DNA from: Patiria miniata
Lineage: Eukaryota > Echinodermata > Asteroidea > Valvatida > Asterinidae
Length of the DNA stretch: 64,000 nt
Direction of reading: 5' to 3'
NCBI RefSeq assembly: GCF_015706575.1
Contig: NW_024037064.1
Location: 11,881,606-11,945,605 of the forward strand
Shown here: positions 27,801-39,800 of the stretch, one piece after another
Position numbering within the stretch: position 1 is the first letter of the stretch
Layout of the letters: each line of letters starts with the position of its first letter
Translations under genes and position numbers: made by a program
The notes under the pieces: generated by a model
The model's input: the letters and a program-made list of their open reading frames with translations, nothing else
Databases searched by the model: none
Told to the model about the DNA's origin: nothing

Positions 27801-30800
27801 AGCGTTGGAAATCGATACAAAAATACCATTTTTTTTAAAAAGTTCAGCACACCAGGTACCATGATTTTATAGGATGCTTTACACTGTCATTCACTAATAG
27901 TCCAGTGAGATATTTCATAATCATTTGATAGTTTTGTTTTTTGATGTTTGCAAATGTTGTATGTTCCTTTAATTAATCTTCCTATGATCAACCCAATTCC
28001 ATTCATCCATTAGACCTGCAAATGGTGTTCCAACTGCCCCGACGGCGCGTGCATATCGCGCCAGCTGGACTGCATGGAGGAACACAACTGCCAGGTGGAC
28101 AAACAGAAGGAGATCAGCGACGCCAACCAGTGCCCGGAGCTGGAGTGCGAGGCCAGCGACTGCGACAAATGCGTTGCCGAAGACTGCATCTGGACGCGCC
28201 AATTCAAACGAGCCAGTACGTGTAATATCATTTTGATCTAAAAGTACCATGTACTTGTTTTTTATCAATATACCCATTAGTTTCCTGTCCCACTCCAAAC
28301 TGCCTTATCTGTTAAAGATATAGTCCATCATTTGTAATTAGCTGTTTCGGTGTACACACCGAAACAGCTCTTGTTTTCGTTAAGATTTTTTTTTTTCTTT
28401 TTTTTCCTTTTTTTTCTCCTTTTTCAGCCTTTTTTTCCATAGGTTTAACACACGTTTATTCTACCAGGCCACTTTGGCACTTTTTTGAATCCGATTGATT
28501 TCAGACTTGGTACATACTTAGAACACCACCCACAGATGGTCCTAGAAGAAATTTGTGATCGTGACGTCATCAGGTGTCAGGTTACGTGACATTAAAGATG
28601 CATTTTTCCCCATATGTTTTGTACACGTTTTAAAACACTCCAGTTTGGCATCTTCGAAGATCCGATCGACTTAAGACTTGATTTATACTTAGACCACCAC
28701 CCACAGATGGTCCTAGATGAAATTGGTGATCGTGACGTCATGAGGTGTCAGGTTACGTCACATTAAAGATGCATTTTTTTCCCATAGGGTTTGTACATGT
28801 TTTAAAACGCTCTATTTCGGCACTTTCGTAAATCCGATCGACGTTACACTTGGTACACACTTAGACCATCATATCTCTCTGTTAGTTAGTTAGTTCGTTA
28901 GGAAGATGGTCCTCGAAGAAATTCGTGATCGTGACATCGTTAGGTGTTAGGTAACGTCACATTAAAAATGCATTTTCCCCATAGGGTTTGTACACGTTTT
29001 AAAACACTCCACTTTGGCACTTTCGTAAATTCGATGTACTTTAGACTTGGAAAACACTTAGACCATCACCCACAGATGGTTCTAGAAGAAATTTGTGATC
29101 GTGACATCATGAGGTGTCAGGTTACTTCACATTAAAGATGCATTTTCCCCATAGGTTTTGTACACGTTTATTTCAATTCATAATTTGACACTAGATGTCT
29201 GATTGACTTTTCTCTTGTCAGATGACATTCGAAGTGACTTCATCAAGTGTTCATCACGTGCACAGAGTATTTCAAATATCCGAAACAGCTTGTGTTTGTC
29301 CACAAACACATTTCTAGTTTGTGCATTTTGTTCGTTTGAAGCAACAAAAGTGTTCAAAATCTAATGAAGGATTCTGAACAACTAACCTGATGAAGTTTCA
29401 GCTCAGCTTCAGCTATGTATACCGAGAAAAACAGCATTCTAGGATCTCAATTTCAAATCAAAAGTTGCTGGATCATGTTTTAAATTGTTTTGAATTGCAA
29501 CTATACGCAATGTCGCGCACTGATCCGACGAATTATAGCAACCGCGCCCTCCTGTGCGTCGTGCCACAAACGAACTACAAATTCAATTTTCCTACTCTTA
29601 AGACGCACCGTTGGAAAGGCCTTCTTTCGTTGATTACTTCAAAATGATAGCGTGCCAGAAAGATTCATTTCACAGGGAGTTTGGTCCACTTACTATCTTT
29701 CAACCAAGTATTTTTTTTCAACAATAATACGCCAGTTACTTTTTCTGATGGCTGCAAATGATGGACTACAGCTTTAAAGGCATTTTTAGCTGTGGGATAG
29801 CAGCTCAACAAGTCATCATATCTCTCTGTTAGTTAGTTAGTTCGTTAGGTTTAACAAATGTTGACATTAACTGTTGCTCCTACATATTTTGACTGATTTC
29901 AGCCAAACGTTGTCAAAAGTATCAGTGGCCCAGCCCCAACATGTCACATGACTAAACTGGGGTTCAAAGATCATGGGAACGCTTGGGTCAAAACCTGATT
30001 TTCTTTTTATTCAAAAGACCACTTTCAGAACTAATACATGGCACAATCACGTGACTCAAGCATAAACACGAATTTATGGGCCCGCAGCTTCCAAGATATT
30101 TTCGATCGAGCTTGTTTATTGAATGGGATCATTTGCTTTTCATGCGTTTTGTTCAAAATCCAAAGAAGAATGTTCAAAACCTAACCTATCGAAGTTTAAG
30201 CTCCGTGGATATTACACTTTTTGAAAAAATGGTGAAAAACCATGCACCGCCATTTGATCACAAAACACAATTTTGTCTATAGAACTCTTCAGTCAATTGA
30301 CTGATTGTTGGAAATCACCTACAGTTCTTGATTTCTTCTAAATGACAGCAAACCAGACGGAATAATTTTCACGGGGTGTTTAGTACCAGTACAATCTTTA
30401 ATCCAAGTAAGCTTTTAAAAAATTATCCTGTTTGTTACTTTTGAATAAATGCAAATGATCTTCTATGCCTTTCACACACAAAAAGTCCGTAAGGCATCTA
30501 GAGTCTAAGATATGTCTGTGCATTTCAATGTCGTCAAATTTTCGACTTAATTCCTTTTGTGTTTCTCTTCCCAACCCTGCACTTTTGTTAGTCCCTACAT
30601 GTGTGTTCCTTGTACCCTCGTCTTTAAGCCTCTGAAGAAGATTTTGTTGAGTTCGCAACGTCAGGCAATCTTGACGTTGTAACCCATCAGCCTTGCCTGT
30701 GTATAAAACAGCCAGTGCGTGTTATGACGTCCTCCAACGCAGCTGGTTAAAGGGAATATACAACATTTGCAAACATTGAAAAATACAACTACCACGTTTT

Positions 30801-33800
30801 AACAAAATACCTCACTAGGATGTTGGTAAATGACAGTCTAAAGCACCCTGTAAAATTATGGCACCTGGTGTGAAGTCATTTTCAAGAAAATGGTATTTTT
30901 GTATAAATTTCCAACAGTGGTCGGCCGACCACCGTTGGAAAAACCTAACTATTTTTTAACTACTGCTCCAGATTCACCATTTTTTTTTCACTCAAAATTT
31001 TGTTTGCTATTGGTTACATGTTCATGAACGGGTGCAGGCCAGCTAGACTGGTTCCCGTACCATACATTTTTCCGGCATCTATAAATCGATCCATTTTATC
31101 CTTAGTGGAGTCATGGAACCAGACTACTCCACCATTTGTGTGTTTCTTGGTTTTTCCCAGCTTTTCGAACACAAAACTTCAAACATGTCAGTGTAACAAT
31201 GTTTGATCTATTATACTAGCCCCTCAAATAGTTCATTCTGGAAATTACAGCAAAAGCCAATGATGTATATTCCCTTTAAGTGAATTCACTTTTTATTTAT
31301 TTTTTGTCACTAGGTGAGGTGCGACGCTTGCTCAACGCCAACCCAACCTACGACTGGAACTGCTTCAGGGAGTCACTCCTGCAGATTGCGCCCGTTGACA
31401 TCCACATTAGCTCCTCCCCCAACGAGCCATGCCCCTCCCCTTGCTACACCCACAACTCGTGCACTGATTGCCTGGGTTCCAAAGGGGCGGAGGGGGGCTG
31501 GCAAGAGTGCGTCTGGAGCGCCCGGCTTGGGCAGGTAGGGGTGTTCGCTCGTACCCCCCGCCCTGCAAACAGGGCGCTGGGATATTCTGATGAGCTTCAC
31601 AGAATCTTGTGAAGGAAATGGCCTATGACCTATGTATAAAGCATCTGGCTGAAGCTGTTCAAAACCGCAGTTAGATAATATGCGCAAATGCTATCCGAAA
31701 ACTTCCCATAGAAATGCACACGTTCCATACCAGATGTGATTTCTGTTTCATTGCGGACCATGTGGAGCGTTGCATAATGCAATCAGACCGTTTGTGATTC
31801 GAAACGGAGCCTGAGCAAGTGACGGGAATTGTAAATTTACAACACAGATAAGTTTTACAGAATTTCCTACATTATTACGCTTTTCAAAAAATAAAATAAC
31901 ATTTCTGAACTGGAATAAAAAAGTAATGAATCAGTCTTAACGGCCGTTTCAAACCTTGCAGAGTCGTGACCTTGATGACGCGCAGGTCACTGGTCACGCA
32001 AAATCCAACCAATCAGAGCGTGAATGCATCAGAGTATCCCAGCGTCCTGATTGCAGGGCGGGGGGTACGAGCGAAGTAAGGGTGCTTCTCAAATATTTGG
32101 GAACGATTAGTGATAGGTTGTTCCCAGTTTGGAATTGAAAATGGTCTCATTCTTTTTTCTGGGCAAAGGCAATTTCTTATATGGGATTGGCCTGTTCTCA
32201 ATTGGGAAGAAAGTTCGGTCTCAATGATTTCTTCGGAAAAGCCAGTTCTCAATTGGGAGTGGTCTGTTTCCAATTTGGAATCGAGTTTTGTTTCATTGTT
32301 TCTCTGGAAAAAGGCATGTACCCAATTGAGAATGGCATGCTCCAAATTATAAACTGAATGTTCCTAAAAAGAAAAAGTTTATATGAGCAGAATCAGATTT
32401 GTTTTTCCAAGTGGGAGCCATATTCGGTCTCATTTTTTTCCCTAGGGAAAGCCATTTTCCAAATCGGAAATGGCATGTTCCCAATTGAAAACTTAGTGTT
32501 CCTGATTAGGAACAGCTTGTTAATAACACTTATTATAATATCACTGTGGTACTTACGTTGTGCTTTATACAGAACAACTCAAAGAGCCTCACAGTTTCAA
32601 ATTTTGAAGGGTTTGGAGTTGTGAATTGAATACCAAAATCGTTGCCATTTCCTAAACAACACAACGCTATTTTTGAATGCAAAATAATAGAATGCCTGCA
32701 AAACGAACACTGCTACACAAAATATTTGGCTAAAACAACCTTCATTTTTTGACTCCTGAATTTCTGGTCAATTACACTGCGCATGACCAGCCAAAACTTT
32801 ACCAGCAACCTTTACTGAACCGTCTGTTGTGTGTTCATTATGGTATTGATCACTGGGGTCTATTGCAGTTTATTTAGGCGAGCCATCAGAGAACAGACCG
32901 TTCGGGTACCGGGTCCGGTATGCTAATTTCTTTCACCCCAATCGGTACAAAGCCAGAAGCCACCCGGTCACTGAAGCGTGACGCCCCAATCGGTCCAAAC
33001 TGGTGACTCAGGGTTTCACAATAGGCAACATAAATTGAAGTCTGGCCATTGTGGGAGGATTATTCGGCCTGCTGGGATTACCAGCGGCAACTTCTATGAA
33101 GCTCATCACAGTCATTGTTGCCTACTGGAGGATTAGCGCGTCGCAAATCGGTTCCTTTGTGATGAGCCAGAGCCATGGTGCAGAAGCCTGGTGGAGTTAA
33201 TCCAGGCCGATCTGTTCCATGCAAGGTCCCAATCCCTTCAACATACTGGGCGGGCTCATCCCCGAACGGTCCGGGGAGGGATTCTAATCTGAGGGCTCGC
33301 CTTACTAGTCTGCAACCGTATACGTCCAATAGGGCGGGTGTGTGGTTGACCACCGACTTGCTATGTCACGTGAAATTCCTAAATTGAAGTATTTTGAATA
33401 AAAATTGCACATTTGTTATTTACCTTTTGTTTTGGTTTTTTGCCACAGTGCTTGTCCCCGACCTACGTCCCCCTGGTCTGTTCCACCGGCGCCTGCGGTC
33501 CCCTGACCCACAGCGGCAGTCACAACTGCCCCCAGCCCTGCTACCTGAACACGCAGTGCGCTCACTGCCTGCAACAGCCGGGGTGCGGGTGGTGCGCGGT
33601 GGGCCAGGGGAACGGGACGGGCGTCTGCATGGAGGGGGGTCTGTATGAGCCCACGGGGGGCGTGTGCTCGGCTGAGGGAGTCGGCTTGAACAACTTCCCC
33701 GTAGAAGGTGAGATGGATGTTTAACTAACCACATTTCTACAAACTCCTTGCAAGTCAGTCTGAAATTGTCCTCCTTTTTGTTAACACAGTTTTGGTGATT

Positions 33801-36800
33801 CACAGGTCAATCATAAGTTGTCACCAATCAATCATAAGTCAATACAAGTCATGGTCAGTCACTTTAAGTCATCGCAAGTCATCACAAGTCTATTACAGGT
33901 CAACACAAGTCAATGCCAAATCAACATAAGTCATTCACAAGTCTATCACAAGTCAATCACAAGTCAACAAATGTCAATCACAAGTCAATCACAAGTCGGC
34001 CACAAGTCAATCACAAGTCAACACAAGTCAATCACAAGTCAATTACAAGTCAACACATGTCATTTGCACAGTCAATCACAAGTCAACACAAGTCTATCAC
34101 AAGTCAATCACAAGTCAATCACAAGTCAATCACAAGCCAATCACAAGTCAATCACAAGTCAATCACAAGTCTATCACAAGTCAACACATGTCAATTACAC
34201 AGTCAATCACAAGTCAATCATGAGTCAATCACCAGTCAAATCACAAGCCAATCACAAGTCCAACATTAAGTTTTGCCTTTCACCGACGTATAAACACTGT
34301 ATACTCAGCATTAGGTTTTGCCCTTTACCGACATATAAACACTGTATACTCAGTGTGTTACCCACTGAGTTAAAGTTAGGAAAAAAAATCACTCGGTTGG
34401 GACTCGATCCCCCGACCTCCTGCTTTCTAGTGCAGACATCTTACCACTCAACTACCGAGCTTGCCGGGATTGGCAGGCTGGTTCAAATCTGATGTACATG
34501 TAGCAGTGGGTACCACAATGAAACTATGTTTATAAGATGGAATTTGCATCAGGTTGCGTCTGCAGTCAAGTAGCAATCTATTCAAGCAAACTATTCAAAT
34601 ATATTCAAATGTCCTGTTAGCTGACCTTACATGTACGTGCAACTTTCGGGAATTTTTCTAGCACTAAAGCCTTAAAACACACTAATAAACTCAGTTCTAC
34701 TTTACGAAGAGTTATAGTGGGTTGCTGTGGTCCAATGGTCACAGTGTTGGACTCGTGTGCTTTAGAACATGGGTTCGAATCCTGACCGTGGGAACATGGT
34801 GCTTGTGCTCTTGAGCAAGGCACTTTACCATTATTTCTTCGTCCTTCGAATGGGATGTTAAGCCGTAGGTCCCGTGTGTTGTGTAATGCACGTTAAAGAA
34901 CCCAGTAACACTTGTTGCTAGGAGAAGGGGTTTGTCCCGGTGTTTCTGGCAGTGGCAGCAATTATGCGCCGCAGCACCTAGCAAAAAGGTGCTACGTAAT
35001 GGGTCTCATATGTTCATATAGGCCTACTTCATTTACCTGTCTTTGGTTGCATTCTCCCCCAGCGCTTTGTATCCTCTTGCAAAAGGTGCTATATAGATAC
35101 AGTTATTATTATTATTATAAACCAACATCTGCGTTTTTTGTCCCGTGTAGCAATCGTCACTTTCAACCCTGACGACTTGAAAGAACCGCCTCTCTGGACA
35201 TTCATGGCCTGCCCGCCGGAGAACGAATGCCTGAATGGCCACCATGATTGCATGGAGAATGAAGAATGCAATGACACGCTGACCTCCTACGAGTGCAATT
35301 GCAAGCCTGGCTACCAGCAGGAGAGGTAAGCCTTAATGGGTCTTATTCTTGAATAAGTGAGGGCTGTTGCGAAGCCATTTTTCGCGTTTAAACAGTGTAT
35401 CCAAGATTATTTAAGTAAGTTTACACACTGTTACTATTAAAAAAAATTCTGTACGGTATATCAGTCCACATGTTTATAATTTTGTTAATCACACCTACCA
35501 ACCTCAATTTTGTGATTACCTCCCCTATTAGTGAGGGTTCTGCCTGCCTGCCGGTCTGCAACCCTACCTGCGATCACGGCCTCTGCATCCGCCCCGACGT
35601 CTGCCTGTGCGACTTTGGCTACGTGGGACCCGACTGTGCCGTCCCGTGCGAATGCAACGGCCACAGCACCTGTCTGGGGCCAGAGCCGGGGAACGTGACC
35701 AACTGCCTGCAATGCATGAACAACACACAGGTAAGGTCAAAGGTCATGTCAAAAGGTCAAACAGGGATGTCTTTTGTAGCAATTGGGATTTTGAAATAAA
35801 GTAAGTTGTACCACCTCATATTGTATGAATAAAATGGTCGTACATGTAGCCCCTGTTAACATGAAATTTGACCAGGTATGGAGTACCGAAGTGTGACGTC
35901 ATTTAGAACCAGAAAGTGTAGTGCAAACGAATGGAGTACGCGCGCGTGTTGGTTCACGGGCTGTATTATGCGCAGATGTCTTTCACACACCTGTTGTGCG
36001 CGTGACGTATTCACTTCGGTACTCCATAGCTACCGTATACTGTACAAATACAACATGCTTTGAGGGGAAGTTGTGTAAAATTACTAAGCTGAATGATTGA
36101 GGTTGACATCACAATACAAACAGTTCACTCACCGCCAAACGATTGCCCCGAACAATATCGTTTGTGACTTTTCTTTCTACCCTTTGGGCCCTCTAAAACG
36201 CTGGGCCTTTTACCAACCAGTCCAGCTGTGCGACAAAGGAGGCATTTTTATTCTGAATTAAGAGGCAAAAGTGGAACTTCTTCAAACCCATGTAGTAATT
36301 TGTGAGCAGTGAAGCGTGAACCGTTTGGCACACCTTTCTGAAGTGGTTGACAAGGCTATCGTTTTAGAACCGTTCAGCAGTTAACCCTAACTCCCTAGGC
36401 TTGTAAGATGTAGCCTCAATCCTGCAAATTCCTCCATTATTTCTTGACTATGGTCCATGGAGGGGTGACCACTGCCTGAATCCTGCAAAATCCTTCAGCA
36501 GTGACTGTCAATATGTTGAGACTTGACCAGTGACATCCTGGAGCAGTACGGAGGATTTCAAGCATAATCCAGGCCTATATTTATGCATGGCTGAGCAAAA
36601 ACAACACAAGGTCTGGCTGAAGACCTTGACAAAGTGCATCCTACGAAATCAGTAATGCACGTTTGCCCTGAATCCTTCAAATCCTCCAAATTTTTCCACT
36701 TTGGCAAAGAGTATTTTGAAGGATTCAGGGCGGTTAGGGTTAATGGACCATTTGTATTGTGACTTGGGGCCTGAGCTACCTGCAGATGCGAAACGGAGGA

Positions 36801-39800
36801 AGGCAATCAAAATCAACAGTGGGTGCAGTAGTGCAACATTACTGGTCTTTGTTGGTTATGTATTCGAAATGTGTTGTTTCTGATTTTGCATCTCTCAGGG
36901 TCCGAGCTGTGACAAGTGCCTTCCGTTCTTTGTGGGCGACCCCACAGATGGCGGGAGGTGCATGCCCTGCCTGGCCTATTGTCATGGCAACAGTGAAATC
37001 TGCCTGTCTGAAGAAAACTTCAATCGCTCCCGAGATGAGGGTCTGTTGCTAGACCTTGTTAATGTGAGTACCGGACTGCTTTATGTATATATTTTTTTTA
37101 AGCCTGAATCTTTCGATCTAAATTTCTCATCGCAATTTGTCTGTCAAATTTTGACACCATATGCCATGTCTGAGTGGGCCATTTTTGTTCTGGACTATTG
37201 ATACGTACTATAGATGTGTTAAGTTTCAAGTTTATTCCATACTAATATAATGCCAGTACGAGATAAAAGTAAATAATACAGAAGAAACATCACGTTCATC
37301 GAAGCAAAAGTAAACTTACTCACTAATCTTTAAGATTGTAATGATGCAATTTGTCAATTGTAGCAGCGTCTAAATTTACATCATTATCCCTGGATTCACA
37401 CCTGTTTCTATCCCCAAAAATTGTGTCATAAAGGTGCCCTCTTTGGCCCAAAAACTATGGTCTACGCCAATCCCTTTTCATTCACTGTTTTTAATAGGCT
37501 TGATTGCTTTTTAAGGGTTTTGTGGAGCGCTGTGGTCCAGTGGTTATTGAACATTAAAGGAATTGAACACTAAAGGGGAACACAGTGCTTGTGTTTTTGG
37601 GCAAGACACTTTACTACAATTGCCTCTGTGTACCCAGGAGTATAAATGGGTACCTTTTACGGTAGAGACCAGAATGCGCTGATCTTGAGCTGCTGCAAAA
37701 GCTGGTCTTGTGACCTGATGAACAGGGGTAATAATTGTGAAGCGCTTTGAGACCTTTGGTATAAAGCACTATATAAGAACCGCATTATATTACTAACAGG
37801 TGTAATAGGGCGACAGTTTGTTATTAAATTTGCTCTAATAGGGCGACACACCTTATTAGGTGTCGCCCTATCATGAAAACCGCCATTTCGCCATTTTGAC
37901 AAGGGCTAGAGCTAGCAGTTAGTGTTAGGGGTTAGGTTTAAGGTTAGGGTTACGGTTAGGGCTGTGGTAAATTTTGTTCACAAGTCTATGGAAGTGTTGC
38001 CCTATTGTGGTTGTTAGTATAATTATTATTATTATTATTTCATACTCACTAGGTGCCTGTGGAGTTCCCCGTTGGTCCGGTAAGCGACGCTATCTGCATC
38101 AACTGTCGCAACTTCAGTGCTGGTCAGATGTGTGAGACCTGCGTAGATGGCTACTTCAAGGACCAAAACAACTGCCGAGCGTAAGTAAACTTCCAATTTC
38201 GTTTAGAATGAACAGTTTAGTACTTCTAAAGGACATAATTTGATGTTAAATTTTTGGAGAACTTTAACTAAGCTTTGCATTGTGGAATGGTACACAATCA
38301 AATTAATTTCGTTGGTGAAGAATTGTGGTGTCAAAAGAACCTTTTTACAAACTCAGACATTTCATACGTAAGAGGTACGGGAAAAAATGGATCTGAACTT
38401 TATAAAATGACTCGTGTAGATTTTAGCATTCTTCTAAGAACAAACAGAGCATACTCTCCAAAACATCAAGAACACTCCTCACCCACTTAAAGGTACAGTA
38501 CATCATTTGTCATTTGTACATTTTTTCGTTTGAAACAACAAAGTGCTCAAAATCTAAAGAAGGGTGCTTGACAACTAACCTGATGAAGTTTCAGCTTAGT
38601 GATTGCTGTATATTCCAAGAAAAAAAAAACTCTAGGATCTCGATTTTAATTCAAAAGTTGCAGTGTCATGTTTTGAATTGCGCCCTCACTCGGCATCCGG
38701 GACTGCGTTGCATTTTGGGAGTGTTTGAGTGGATTTTGATTGTATTGTTATTAAAACTGGCACGTTAATGAGCAACTCAGTGACATCATTTTTTTTGGAG
38801 GAGGTTCCTTGATATACTGTTTAAAACATACAGTCAGCAGAATTGTAGGACTTGAAGAGTTCGCAGGTATACAAGTACAAAAAATAATGGATAGGGTTTT
38901 TTACACTGTGATAGATTATGTACGGTAGGATTGAGGATTGCTTCTAACAGACTATGTATAAAAACTTAAATAACAGAAGTACTGCGTGTTTTATGTACTG
39001 ATTTTTTTCACTTTTTGGATAGCTGCAAATGATTTACTCTATCTTTAAAGAGGTTGTGGAGTGCTCGAAGACATTTCCGTCATTTTTTGGGTACATGTAG
39101 CCTTAGGTGTGATGAAATAAAAACGACTATTGTGTCTGTCATGAAATGAGTACAAAAGGTACTTTTTGAGAGCTATTTTTCAGGTCCTGTTTCGACCCGA
39201 ACGCGCAATTTGTGTAAAAGTCGTCGTTGCGGGCAGCAAACAAAACACAGTAAATCGTGATGTAATAAACAGGACTCGTGTATGCTACTCTGCATCGGGA
39301 GTCCTGTTTATTACGTCACGATTTACTGTGTTTTGTTTGCTGCCCGCAACGACGACTTTTACACAAATTGCACAATCGGGTCGAAACAGGACCTGAAAAA
39401 TAGCTCTCAAAAGTACCTTTTGTACTCATTTCATGACAGACACAATAGTCGTTTTTATTTCATCACACCTTAGGCTACATATACACGAAAAATGACGGAA
39501 ATGTCTTCGAGCATTCCACAACCTCTTTAATTAAATGTTTAACAAGAAGGAAGTGGTCCCGGTGAATCCAGTGCTAGTGGACATGTTTGGCGCCCTCTAT
39601 TAACTGTGCACAAAGCTTATACCCTAACCGTTTCTCATTGGCTCCGCAGGTGTCAGTGTAACGGCCACTGGGATCGCTGCGACAAGACAAACGGGGAAGA
39701 CTGCCAGTGCAAGAACAATACAGACACACCGTCTTGTCCAACGGAGAAGTACCCAGCCCCTTGCTGGCAACATCAGGTAGGACATTAGGAAAAGCCACTC

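Noticed and set aside
33078-33353. 91-codon open frame on the - strand in a GC-richer intron block
   Set aside because: The text looks protein-like but I recognise no family; probably part of an unclassified repeat. Not enough to call a gene.
33818-34492. 224-codon open frame on the + strand
   Set aside because: Wholly produced by the 11-bp AGTCAATCACA repeat, which reads as Ser/Gln/His/Lys in every frame; no start context or family match.
37919-37970. Interstitial telomere tract
   Set aside because: Only a few imperfect TTAGGG-like words; better explained by the local repeat element.
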